Source: Effrenium voratum
Taxonomy: Eukaryota; Sar; Dinophyceae; Suessiales; Symbiodiniaceae
Length of the DNA stretch: 64,000 bases
Reading direction: 5' to 3'
NCBI GenBank assembly: GCA_963377175.1
Contig: CAUJNA010003239.1
Location: 1,738,570-1,802,569 of the forward strand
A program made the translations under genes and the position numbers. Below, one piece after another: positions 21,578 through 32,118 of the stretch (its first letter is position 1; every line of letters begins with the position of its first letter). The notes below the pieces were generated by a model that worked only from the letters and a program-made list of their open reading frames with translations, made no database searches and was not told the origin of the DNA.

Positions 21578-22465
21578 GTGAGCTTGCCAGCCTGCGCCTC
21601 AAGAAGCCGCCATGGAGCGCAAGGTCTGTATCTGCATCAGGTTAGCGCGCTGGGAAAGCGCATTTGCCCCAAAGAACCCAAGTATGCAACATGCTTTCTT
21701 CCTCAAGTTCAGCCTTCAAGGACCCAGCCGCTGCGGAAGCCATGCAGATTTTTGAGAGCTGGCTTGCCTGGCAGGCGCCAAGCGGGTTGCTCCTTTGCAG
21801 AGCCATATTGGTGGTATCTCTCACCCTCCGGGCTTTGGGGCAGCCTCGTTCTAGCGGCGGACTAGCTCCAGGGTGTGTTAACCCCAGGCGAGTTCTGCTG
21901 CTTCTTGAGCATGCTGCGGCGTGAAAGTCACCATCTCGGCTTTCATCTCTTTGGGAGTGCGGCAAACTTCAGAACCAGCTACGGAGACCCTGGAGCTTGG
22001 TCATGGGCGTCACGTCTGGGCGAAGCTTCTTGGCTTCCCACTCTGTGGTGAGCCACCCGCAGCCTCTGGGGGCGACGTCAGAAACTTGCTGAGCTGGCTG
22101 CAAGATCGTCGAGTGTGGGGCGCGTGTTCCTGGTGCGCTTGTGCGAGGATGACCGTGACTGTCGGAGGGTCAGCTGAGCCAGCTTCTTGAGGCCGTCCGT
22201 CCTTGTCCAAAGTATGCCCGGATGCCTCGTGTTTGTTTTTTCTGTGCTTCTTTTGGGCACCCTTTTGGCACCCCTTGCCGTGCATTGCGGGGGCCTGTTC
22301 GGGGGCGGATCTTGCCCAGCAGGAGGGCTGTTGCAGATTCAGATATTCTTTCCGCAAAACATGCACGGAGACACAAGGAAGCCTACCCTCCTACAATCGC
22401 CCGACGCAACTTGTCTCCAAGCAGAGCACACTGCGGGGCGGACGTGTCTGCAGCGAAGCTTCACA

Positions 22466-22661
22466 CTTTCGATGTCCACAAGGGGGAGCGTGGGTGTTCT
22501 GCTGTGTGTGCGTCTGGGTGGAGTTCCTGCCAGTGTAGCCACTGTTGCAGCTGCTCCTGCGCTCTTGACAAAGCTGATCTTTTGGCAGCTCGTTTGGAGT
22601 CAACGGCACCTGCGGTGGTTTTGAAGCTTGAGCCACAGGACCGAGCTGTGTTGCTCGACGT
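22466..22661 (-). CDS. Candidate exon, minus strand
   Basis: An acceptor gcggcaatttcag precedes a reading of SSFKTTAGAVDSKRAAKRS, ALSRAQEQLQQWLHWQ, ELHPDAHTAEHPRSPLW on the minus strand, helical and charged. The 3' boundary is open: the frame ends in a stop near 22466, and a donor has not been placed. An overlapping second minus frame is also open, so the frame choice is by composition only. Confidence 0.4.
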
Positions 22662-22989
22662 CTGAAATTGCCGCAATTGACCAGATCCGTACTTAGTGGC
22701 TGTACTTGCTGTGTGTGCATACCTTCCCTGGCCCGCGTTGACAGCAGAGGAGACCCCCCTCAACCTTGGCGTGGTCTCTGCGTCGCTGAGGCTTCCGGAG
22801 CGGCGCTCGTTTAGCTTCGCAGTAAGTGCCGGGTGTTCGCGCCGGGCGATCAATGCTTGCGCCTGCTACTCTCTGTAAAGCAGCTTCTTCTGCTAGCAAT
22901 ACTGCACAAGTCCACAGCCTTTCAGGCCGGACCATAAGGTCTGTCTTGCTTGGCCGCGCAAGAGACGCTTTGGACGTTCTGCAACACTC

Positions 22990-23042
22990 AGTCAAAAGTC
23001 TCTCTGTCTCTCTGTCTCTCTCTCTCTCTCTCTCCATCTCTC

Positions 23043-23104
<62 letters not shown>
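22990..23104 (+). repeat. (CT)n microsatellite
   Basis: Near-pure ct dinucleotide with a few tctcggtctc interruptions. Confidence 0.97.
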
Positions 23105-23559
23105 TGTTTGTCTCGTTTCTGCGTCTCTGCGTGTCTCTAACAAAGCCCAAGGCTGGACGCTGCTATGTTTGGTGTCCGGCTCCTGGCTCTCCCCCGACGC
23201 CTGCCTCAGGCACTCGCAGGTCGAAACTTTGGAGTCCTGCAACAGTGCAACAAACACAGATCCCCAGAGTCTTTAGCTGAGTCCTTGAGGGCTGCCTTGA
23301 AGGATGCAAAGGGCTGCCCGGCTTTGCGCAAAGACAGTTGAGAACAATATAGGATCGGCCCCGCCATCCTCTTCCAGAGCGGGCGCTCTCTGATTTGGAG
23401 ATCTGTTTGCGCCCAAGTTTTGCTAGGGTGGCAAAAACGCGCCGCGCCGATATATTAGCACTGGCCCCAGAAAGAGTAGGCAGTAGCAACCAGCGATGGT
23501 AGTACTACTAGCTGTGGCAGGAGTAATAGGAGTAGCTACTGTTGCTGTGTAGTTGAAGT

Positions 23560-23660
23560 TGTAGTTGCAATTGCAGTTGCAGCGCTGGCGCTGTTGCAGT
23601 TGTTGCTGTTCTTGTTGTTGTTGTTGCTGCTGCTGTTGTTGCTGCTGCTCTTGCTGCTGC

Positions 23661-23691
<31 letters not shown>

Positions 23692-23765
23692 GCTGCTGCT
23701 GTCGCTGTCGCTGTTGCTGTCGCTGTTGCTGTCGCTGTTGGCGTTTCTGTTGCGGTCGCTGTTTT

Positions 23766-23820
<55 letters not shown>

Positions 23821-24500
23821 TGCGTTTTGTTGTTGCTGCTGTGGCTGTGGTTGTGGTTGTTGTTGTGGTTATGGTTGTGGTTATGGTTGCTGTTGCTGCT
23901 ACTGATACTGCTATGTGTGTTGGTGTTATTGTTGTTGCTGTTGCTGTTGTTGTTCTTACTCTTGTTGCTGTTGCGGTTGCGGTTGCGGTTGTTGTTGTTG
24001 TTGCTGTTGTTGCTGTTGTTCTTGGTGGTGGTGGTGGTGGCGGTGGTGGTGGTGGTTGGTTGTTGTCGCCGTTGTTCTTGTTGTTGTTGTTGTTGGCGGC
24101 AATGGTGTTGGTGATGTTGTTGGCGTTGTCGTTGTTGCTGGTGTTGGTGTTGTTGTTGCTGTTGCTCTTGCTCTTGATGTTCTTGTTGTTGCTGTCGCTG
24201 CCGCAGTTGCTGTTGTTGTTGGCGGCGGCGGTGCTGGTGTTGGTGTTGCTGCTGCTGTTGCCGTCGTTGCCGCTGTTGCAATTGTTGCTGCTGTCGCTGT
24301 TGTTGTTCTTGTTGGCGCTGTCGCGTTTGCATGCGCACTTGCATTCGCAGTCGCATTTGCGTTTGAATTTGTGTTCCGTTCGCAATTTCATTCGCATTCG
24401 CATGCGCATTCGCATTTGCATTTGCATTTGCATCTGTGTCCGCTGTTGCTATTCTTGTTCTTGTTGCAGCAGTAGCGGCAGCAGCAGCAGCACAGCAGCA
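23560..24500 (+). repeat. 0.9-kb (TTG/CTG)n triplet array
   Basis: Ttg, ctg, gcg and gtt triplets throughout, with a pure (CTG)n core at about 23770-23818. The end at about 24474-24500 switches to agcagc triplets. The array is open in several frames on both strands, giving ORFs of 366 codons (plus) and up to 535 codons (minus) made of runs of one or two residues. These are not annotated as genes. Confidence 0.95.
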
Positions 24501-24789
24501 GTCGTAGCAGCAGTGGTAGTAGGAGCAGTGAGATCGTTGAGTGGCCAGAGGAGCGGCAGTAACTGGGGCAGCAGCAGAAGCAATGGTAGCACAGTAGTCG
24601 CAGTAAGTAGTGAAACTAGCGGTACTAGTAGCCATCACAACAGTGAGTGCAGCAATAGCACTTGATGGCGTTGCTGTTGCTGCGGTGGTTAGTAGGTACA
24701 AAGGAAGAAGTAGTGGCGAGCATAGCAAGCAAGGATAGCAAAGTGAGAAAGGCAAGACAGCAAGAAAAGCAACAAAAGCCAACATAGCA

Positions 24790-25818
24790 AGAATCCATGC
24801 AACAAGCAGCCAAGCCACCAAGCAGCCAAGCGCCCAGCCGACAGCCAGCCAGCCAAAAGCAGGCAACCGACGAACACCCAACCAACCAACCAACCAACCA
24901 ACCAACCAACCAACCAACCAACCAACCAACCAACCAACCAACCAACCAACCAACCAACCAACCAACCAACACAAAAACCAACCAACCAAAAAAACCAGCC
25001 AGCCAACCAGCAGGGCAGGCAAACCAACCAACCAACCAATCAACCCACCCACCCACCCAGCAAGCAACCAACCCAGCAACCAGCCAACCAACCAACCAGC
25101 CAACCAACCAACCAACCAGCCAGCCAGTCAGCCAGTCAACCAGCCAGCGAGCGAGCCAGCCAGCCCAGCCCAGCCCAGCCCAACCAGCCAGCCAGCTAGA
25201 ACCAACCAACCGACCAACCAACCAACCAACCAAGCAAGCAAGCAAGCAACCAAGCAAGCAAGCAACCAAGAAATCAAGGAACCAAGCAACCAAGCAACCA
25301 GGCAATCAGCCAGCCAACCAGCAACCAACCATAAGCAACCAAGCAAGCAAGCAACCAACCAACCAACCAACCAGCCAGCCAGCCAGCCAGTCAGCCAGCC
25401 GGCAGGCAAACCACAACAAACCAAGCAGCAAAGCCAGCAACTAACCAAGCCACAGGCAACCGAGCAAACAAGCAACCAACCCCAGCCAGCCAGCCAGTCA
25501 GCCAGCCAGCCAGCCAACGAGCCAGCCAGCAAGAAGGCGACGCAAAAGAACCAAGAAACCAAAAAACCAGCAGCCAGCCAGCCAGCCTAGCAGGCAAACC
25601 AAGCAGCCAACCAACCAACCAACCAAACAACCAAACAGCCAGCCAGCCAACCAGGCAAACAGTGAGCCAGCAAGCAGGCAAGCAACCACCCAACCCGCCA
25701 GCCAACCAAGCAACCAGCAACCAACCAACCAGCCAGACAGCCAGCAAGCTGGCAACCAGGCAAACGTCAGCAAGCAGGCAAGCAACAAACCAACCCAACC
25801 AACCAACCAACAAACCAA

Positions 25819-25855
<37 letters not shown>

Positions 25856-26120
25856 AGGCAAGCAACCAACCAGGCAACGAATCAGCCAAACAACCCCCAA
25901 CAACACAGCAAGCACAGGCAACCAACCAGCCAGCCAGCCAGCCAGCCAGCCAGCAAGAACAACCAACCAACCAACCAACCAACCAAGCAACCAACCAGCC
26001 AACCAACCAACCAAGCAACCAACCAGCCAGCCAGCCAACCAGCCAGCCAGCCAGCAACACCAGCCAGCAAGAACAACTAACCAACCAACCAAACAACCAA
26101 GCAAACAACCAGACCAACCA
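24790..26120 (+). repeat. 1.3-kb (CCAA)n / (CCAG)n tetranucleotide array
   Basis: The pure (ccaa)n block is at about 24878-24970. The rest mixes ccaa, ccag and caag units, with occasional gaac. All frames lack stops for long distances, producing minus ORFs of 226 and 266 codons with [10 protein letters not shown] peptides. The regular tetranucleotide period and the cyclic peptide period of four residues show these are not membrane proteins. Confidence 0.96.
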
Positions 26121-26297
26121 GGCCCTCTCAAGGCTTCAGACCCATTGACTGTAGTCAGCCAGCTAGGCCAGCAGCTTAAACCGAATCGCATCGCAAGGCT
26201 GTAGCCCTGTTTGGCAGGCTTTCTTGCGCTATAGGAAGGTCACCACGCGAGGTTCAGTATGTTTGCGTCGATCAGGGTCCGAGCTGAGATGAGCTTA

Positions 26298-26443
26298 CGC
26301 GGCCCCGGAAAATGAACCACGACCAACAGCTGTTTTGGGCAGCCTTTGCCAGCACCACAGCAGAAGTCGGAACACTTAAAGGCACTCTTTGGCACCTCGT
26401 CTTTGCAGCAAGACCACACGGACCCCCAACACCACAACAGCAC
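26298..26443 (-). CDS. Candidate exon, minus strand
   Basis: A 146-base segment with an acceptor gggctccccag and a donor gccgc|gtaagc. Two frames are open. One is Cys-rich (CCKDEVPKSAF, KCSDFCCGAGKGC), the other reads TSAVVLAKAAQNSCW. The splice pair is reasonable, but the reading frame is undecided. Confidence 0.35.
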
Positions 26444-26599
26444 CTGGGGAGCCCTCCTCTCACAATAGAGGCTAAAGCTCTCAGAGAAGGAAATCCATTG
26501 CAAGCCTTAAGCGTAAGCCAACCGGGTCTAGGAAGCTCACACCCTCAATATTACATTGATGAGCTAGTGAAACTCACATCCTCTGGGCATCTTCATGCC

Positions 26600-26905
26600 C
26601 GCCGCTCGCCTTGGCAAGGATAAACAGCCACAGGCTGAATGTACATAGGCTCCTCACAAGTTACACCGGACACGCCGCTGAAATCTGAGTCATAGAACCC
26701 AAAAAGCAAAGAGCCAAAAAAACAAGTGTCTCGGAACATCAAACATGGATGTGGGCTCGTCCACTGATTAGGGGGCATTCTGCTACAGCGGCATTGATCA
26801 TGAAGCAAGGGATGCCGGCCACGCTGCGCATCTGTCTTGTTCCGCAGAGTATGCACCCAGGCAACCTCACAAGGAAAGTACATTGAAAAAGGAGGGCCCT
26901 CCACA
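26600..26905 (-). other. Open minus-strand segment, possibly exonic
   Basis: One continuous frame of about 100 codons outside any repeat, reading VAWVHTLRNKTDAQRG, MFRDTCFFGSLLFGFYDSDF and GVTCEEPMYIQPVAVYPC. The balanced composition suggests coding, but no clear splice sites or family were recognised. Confidence 0.3.
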
Positions 26906-27858
26906 AAAACCCACTCGGCCTGGAAATTCCTTCAGAGATACTTGGCCTCCGGAGTGAGTCCTAAACTGCACATCGCTGCGGCGAAGGCAAGACATGTTGA
27001 GAACCAGCACGGCAACAACGGAACGCGATAGCTTATTAGTGGGGGCAGGAGCAGGGTGAACATTGCACTTTGCGGAACAATGCTTCGTAAGCACAAAAAC
27101 TGCGTGGCAACCTTGCGACCGAAACGAAAGCTACACGTCATCGTCCAATTTCTGGTAAATTTGGGGCATTCCAAAACAGCACAAACGCGAAATGCTAGCA
27201 AACTCAAAACTCAAGTGTATGCCCCCCCAGCAAGCACAACACAGCATCACCGGGTGATAGGCCCATTAGGGACAAGCCTATATACTTCGGCCCGCGTCAG
27301 CTCCGCAGCAAACACGACGCAGCATCACCAGCATGCCCAGCATCACCGGCATCTGCAACGTGTACTCGCGGCCCTAAAACTGCTCGAAAACTGGAAGAAA
27401 CTAAAATCCGGAAGAACAACAAAACTCTTGAAATTGGATGCAGTCCAACGTGCTTTTTGCGCAAAAAACAAGCCAACAAGCTCTGCAAATCAGTGCGGGT
27501 CAAACACAACTCTAGCGACAAAGTTGCTTTCCGTCATCATGAAGCAGCTCCCTGGAGCTGATTCTTCAATTCTGCAATCCTGCCCCACCCCTGTCTGAAA
27601 AGCTGAGCTCATGCAAATTGACAGCGTGGTGCGTCGCCGCCATCCTGCAACAACCCTCCTTGAGAAGGCAATGACGAGATTCATTGGATCAAACAAGATA
27701 ACCAATTGTGTTCAAGACCTTAACGCAGGAACACACCTCATCAACTTGAAAAGGCTTAAACCCAGGGGGCAAGCAACGAAAGGACCCGACAAACTACCCA
27801 GACATGACTCTTCCCCAGGAACAGTCTGTGAATCTCGCGAGCCGGAAATTTGCGGGAG

Positions 27859-28130
27859 AAACAAGTGCTCCTTCGCAAAGACCTGGAAGTCTTCTGCATC
27901 TTGCCTGAGCGATCAGATGCACACATGATGCCTCAGCAAGGCTTCAGCTTTCCGGCTCTGGCGCAGCACTTGCCGCTGACAAGTGCCACGTTGCTTTCAG
28001 CGCTCACCCGCCCCTTTTCGAACCGAGCAGTTGTGCGTGAGGACACTTTGGTGGAAGCCTTGAAGTGGTACATACGTCATCACCTTGACTGCAACACTGC
28101 CAGAGTCAGCGTGCCTTTTTGGACCCCTTT
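27859..28130 (+). CDS. Candidate exon, plus strand
   Basis: The frame reads KQVLLRKDLEVFCILPERS, QQGFSFPALAQHLPL, TSATLLSALTRPFSNRAVV and REDTLVEALKWYIRHHLDC. It is protein-like throughout 90 codons and unrelated to any repeat. The 5' edge is set by the ag in tgcgggag after an upstream in-frame stop. The 3' edge is either the donor ccccttt|gtaggc or the stop TAG at 28132. No family recognised. It pairs in direction with the exon at 28535. Confidence 0.5.
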
Positions 28131-28534
28131 GTAGGCGACTGTTCTCTAAATATAGCTTCTGCCAACGGCTCATGCGTGCAACCATACACAAAATAAATTG
28201 CGCGACGTATCCAAAGCCCACCCCCAAAGTGATAGAACATTACCAACATGAGGTTGCGCACTTTACGCCGGACTCTGTCCTCACCACCAACAACAGGGTC
28301 TCATGTGCCATTTGGTGACACCACACAGAGATGTGCTTCACGATCGAAACAGATAGTTGGCTCGCCCTCCCTCTTGGTGAAAAGGCCCAGACCCCCCCGC
28401 AGAATCTTCATCCCGTTGGAGTGCTAGCTGCTAGCTGGTGCAATCGAGGGGGAAGCAAAGTACAGATTGGTGAAAAGAGTGGACCCTCTCGAACTTGGAA
28501 AAACCAACGTGCAATGGATCCAAGTTGAGCCCAG

Positions 28535-28701
28535 GTTGCGCAAGCCGCAACGTCATTGGACGTTTGCGCTCCGCGCCGGAAACTTCCAGCCCTTGAGCCA
28601 GATCCGCTGAGCAAAGGATGGGAAGCGGCCATTGCAGCAATGGGCCAGGGCCAGAAAGTTGAGACTCGCCCGAGGCTTTTGATTGAACCAACTGGAACAA
28701 G
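28535..28701 (+). CDS. Candidate exon, plus strand
   Basis: A 167-base segment between an acceptor gttgagcccag and a donor ggaacaag|gtctgg. The frame reads VAQAATSLDVCAPRRK, LPALEPDPLSKGWEAAIAAM and VETRPRLLIEPTGTR. Splice signals and composition agree. It probably belongs to the same plus-strand gene as 27859-28130. Family unknown. Confidence 0.5.
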
Positions 28702-28719
28702 GTCTGGTGAAAGCGAGAC

Positions 28720-30770
28720 ACCCTCGCAAGGGATACGATGCCTGTACCCTAGGAAACCAAAGGGCTCTTCACTTTTGAACGAGGCTCTTCAACTGAGGGC
28801 CTTTCTGGGGCTCCGATGTTGTCTGGAGAAGCGCAGGTTTTGCACAGAAAAGCGCCCCGGCCGAGCGAAGCTTGCAGAGGCCGAGCGCCTGCAAGCCCCC
28901 ACACCGCCAGCCTGCCCTATTGCAAATCACGGACAAATGTTTCAATGATCCGGTGGCAGTCACTTGTATTGAAATGATAGAGGTTGATTCCCATGCCTCT
29001 TGCTAAGAAGAGACAATAGCCTGACACGCTCCAAGCTAGCCATGCACATTCGGAGAAGTCGCCACAGCAAAAGAAATGCCCTCCTGTTGACGTGACACAA
29101 TGCCAGGTGGCAGATAAATCTTGCCACATACCGATCTGGGTGAATGAATGATCACATATCGCCAACCTGCAATGAGGGGGAGTAGATGGACCACCGCCCA
29201 CAGCCGTGGGACGAGCTCCGTTTTGTTGTGTCTTTGCGGTTGATTGTTTTCGGTGTTGGGGGGAAAGGCGGGGGGGTGCGGGGGGTGGGGGGGGCGGGGA
29301 TGATTGCGTCACTTCCTCGATTTCGGTTGACGAGAACAGTTTCTGCGGTCCGTTTTGATTTGTTGTTGACGCGCGGGGTGTGGGGTGGGGGGTGTGTGTT
29401 TGTGTGTGGAATATTGGCGTGACTTCTTGGGTTCCTTGTTTGTGTGCTGAGCTGTCTTGTTTTGCTGCTGCTCCTTGTGCCCAGACCATGGTGTCAGAAG
29501 ATGTTCGTAGCCCTTGCCTTCATCATCTTCTTGCTGCGGATCCACACACTCAGTGCCCCTTTTCGCAATGTGGTCTCTTCTGGACGTCGCGTACAGCGCT
29601 GGCGTCACGGCGCGCCCGCATAGATTTCCGCTCGACTTTCTGGCTTTAGGCGCCTACGTTCCTTTGTTGTGGTCCATCTGGCACGCGGCTTGGGATTGTC
29701 ATCTGCTGCACCCTTGCTCCGTGTGGTTTCTGCTTGTTGGGTGTTGTCTCGTCGCTTGTCTGGCCTGCGTCTCATGCCTGCCCAGCCTTGCCATGGCCCA
29801 CTCCCCAGCACCCGCGCAAGCTTTTGTGGGTTCGCCTGTTCTCCCTCAGCTGTGCGTTGCAAAGCCGACACAGATTTGGGCCTTAAGGCTTTTGGGTGAA
29901 CACCCCTCCCCTCGTCGGCTTTGGAACAGAGAATTCCTCACGCAGTTCCCAAACAACATGCGATCTCCAGCATGATTGACAGCCGATAGTTGGGGGGTGA
30001 AAACGGAGCTTTCGACAGCGGCATGCCAATGAGATTTGGAAACGCCAGGAATTCCCCACTGGCTCGGCGCATTTCACATGAAGAACGGACAGCGCTCTCC
30101 TTTCCCCCACGTAATCGCGGCTTGGAAAGATTGCTCCAAAGCTAGAAAACACATGATATTACACGGGCAACTACGAGCTCAGGGTAGATGGCCTTGAGGT
30201 TTTGGATGTCTGTTCTTTTTCGGAGTTGTCTTTGCGTGGTGCCTTCTATGGGTTGCAACCCTTCTGCAACCAAGCAGGGCTTGAAATTTTGGAGATTTTA
30301 ATGCAAAAATCAACCAGACCTAGTTTGCCTGCCCAAGACGGCTTCTAATTCTAATTGGAGCTCACTTCGCTCCAAGCCTTTAAGCCAATTTTAAGACGGG
30401 GCATCGGGGCGCCCACCTCCCCAGCCTCAGGCCGCAGGGGTCGCTACGCGCACCGCCGCGGAAGCCGCCGCGGAAGTCGCCGCGGAAGTCGTAACGGGAA
30501 TCGTAGCCCTTGGCAACCGTAATGGGGCTGCTCACCATTGGCTCTAATCACTAAACAATAACTCAATAGACTGACTCTTTTATGCCCTCACATCTTCAAC
30601 GTGTCATGAAGGTCACACAAGGGCCTTCCCTCAAGAAGCAAAGCGGGCCTCGAAACCAGCCAGGCACTTCTATGACGAGGCACTCTCGATCGCGCCCGCC
30701 CATCTTTGGAACCTGCAGGTCAGTGTGGCAAAACTGCATACTTGAACCCTTCCCATCCCAGCATCTCAAA
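28720..30770. other. Mostly unassigned sequence
   Basis: Open frames at 28917-29489 (minus) and 29514-29975 (plus, with hydrophobic stretches such as LGAYVPLLWSIW and FLLVGCCLVACLACV) are not supported by motifs or clear splice pairs. A G-rich tract (gggggtgcggggggtgggg) lies at about 29270-29300, and three to four 12-base units of cgccgcggaagt at 30448-30492. Confidence 0.35.
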
Positions 30771-30777
30771 AGCAGAC

Positions 30778-30859
30778 CTAGCTGGGTGCTGTGGGAGTGT
30801 AGATCCAAGATCATAGCGCGTGAGACCACAAGGCTCGCGTCCCTGGGCTTGCTAACAAT
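30778..30859 (-). CDS. Candidate 82-base exon, minus strand
   Basis: An acceptor cgacctgtcag and a donor cagctag|gtctgc enclose IVSKPRDASLVVSRAM, ILDLHSHSTQL on the minus strand. The splice pair is acceptable. The short length limits confidence. Confidence 0.35.
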
Positions 30860-30919
30860 CTGACAGGTCGCAAGCAGCAGCACAGCAAAAACTCTGCTTG
30901 CGCCCGAGCGCACGCGAGT

Positions 30920-31255
30920 ATACGCATGCTTCCCTGCCAGCGCGCGCGTGCGCGTGAGCGCGTGCGAGGGCTTGGCGCGCGCGGCGCGTGTACGTGCTGC
31001 GCGCGTGCGTCGGTGGGTTGGTGGGTGGGTGGGTGGGTGGGTGTGTCTGCGCGTGCGCGTCAGTGCGTGCGGGTGCGTGCACGAGTTCGCGCGTGCGCCT
31101 GTGCCTGCCTGCGCTAGCGCGTGCTCTTGAGCTGTGGGCGCAGGCGTGGCGCGCGCACGCGCGCGTGGGCGCCTGTCCGCGAGTTTGCGGGCGTGCGCGT
31201 GTGTGAATGTTCATTTGCGCAAGTGTGCAAGTGTGCAAGTGTGCACGTGCAGTGC
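30920..31255 (+). repeat. Low-complexity GCGTGCG-rich tract
   Basis: Alternating purine-pyrimidine sequence rich in gcgcgtgcg with a (ggtg)n patch at 31015-31043 and caagtgtg repeats at 31218-31245. Such sequence has Z-DNA-forming potential. ORFs here are repeat readings. Confidence 0.85.
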
Positions 31256-31735
31256 GCAAGTGGGCTTGAGTCGGATGCTTCTCTACTAATAGGTTAAGAA
31301 GGTTAACAAAGAACAGCAAGAGTTTAACAACAGAGTAGCAAGGCAGCGCTAGTGCGGTTGTATGTATGTGTTCAGCAGATGTAAAGCTTATGTTATGTTG
31401 TTAACATAGTTGTGCATTAATCAGCTAATTGTGTTAGGTTGGGTCATCTTCGCACTTGCGACTCCATGGCTGCAGAAGCAAGACCAGCAACTGCAACAGT
31501 GGAAAGGTGAACCCTGTGCGCCTGTCTTCTTGCTGGTTTCATGGCTTTTGTGCTGGTTGCTTTGTTCTTGCTGGTTTCTTCCAAAAGAACTTTCATGTAT
31601 GGCTTGGGCCCTGGGCAACAGCTTCTACTATGTTCTCTAATGATAATCACAAAAGCCCCAAATGTGTTCATCCACCTGATAGCCTACCAGCTGGTGACGC
31701 TCTCTGGCACGGGAGTCTCGGTGCTGGACTAGCAA

Positions 31736-31807
31736 GGCTCCATAGCTCAATCGGAAGAGGCGCTGCAACTCTGAAGCTTGGAGGGCGCGGGCTCGATTCC
31801 GCCCAGG
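31736..31807 (+). pseudogene. tRNA-like sequence (pol III A and B boxes)
   Basis: A-box-like tagctcaatcgg (31743-31754) and B-box-like ggctcgattcc (31790-31800) each differ from the tRNA consensus at one base and are spaced as in a tRNA. Aligned as a cloverleaf, the acceptor, anticodon and T stems carry several mismatches each, and the anticodon loop is not canonical, so this is not a functional tRNA. A tRNA-derived SINE head or tRNA pseudogene fits best. It is followed by gctgttgggctgttggg repeats (31830-31945). Confidence 0.5.
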
Positions 31808-31824
31808 GGCGGGCACAGGCATGG

Positions 31825-31955
31825 TTTTTAAGCTGTTGGGCTGTTGGGTTGGGCTGGCGCTGGTCAACTGCTGGGTTGTTGGGCCAACGCTGTTGGTCTG
31901 TTGAGCTGTTGGCATGGTTTTTAAGCTGTTGGGCTGTTGGGCTGGGCTGGTGAGC
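31825..31955 (+). repeat. gctgttggg short repeats
   Basis: Two copies of ggtttttaagctgttgggctgttggg (starting about 31821 and 31915) with gttgggc variants between them. They lie directly downstream of the tRNA-like sequence and could be its body or tail if it is a SINE. Confidence 0.7.
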
Positions 31956-32118
31956 TAGCGCAGCTAACTCAAGTGGCTGAGAACCCAAGCTTTGGATCAA
32001 GGAGGGCGCCGACTGACCAGAAGCCTTCTTGCGCACCCCTTCAACACAACAGAGGGGGCGCCGTGTTGTCATGGCATGACAGCCATGAGAAAGGTTCCAG
32101 GATCTTGCAGACTGGGCC

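Noticed and set aside
23508..25115. 535-codon minus-strand ORF with poly-Q, poly-N and poly-A runs, and a 366-codon plus ORF of Cys/Leu runs
   Set aside because: Both are stop-free readings of triplet repeats joined to a tetranucleotide array. Several frames are open at once and no non-repetitive domain is present.
24625..26191. Long minus ORFs with [14 protein letters not shown] hydrophobic peptides resembling a multi-span membrane protein
   Set aside because: The four-residue peptide period is the direct product of a 4-base repeat read in threes. No variation suggests selection on protein.
30852..31319. 155-codon minus ORF rich in Ala, Arg, His and Thr
   Set aside because: It reads the gcgtgcg low-complexity tract and has no coding signature outside it.
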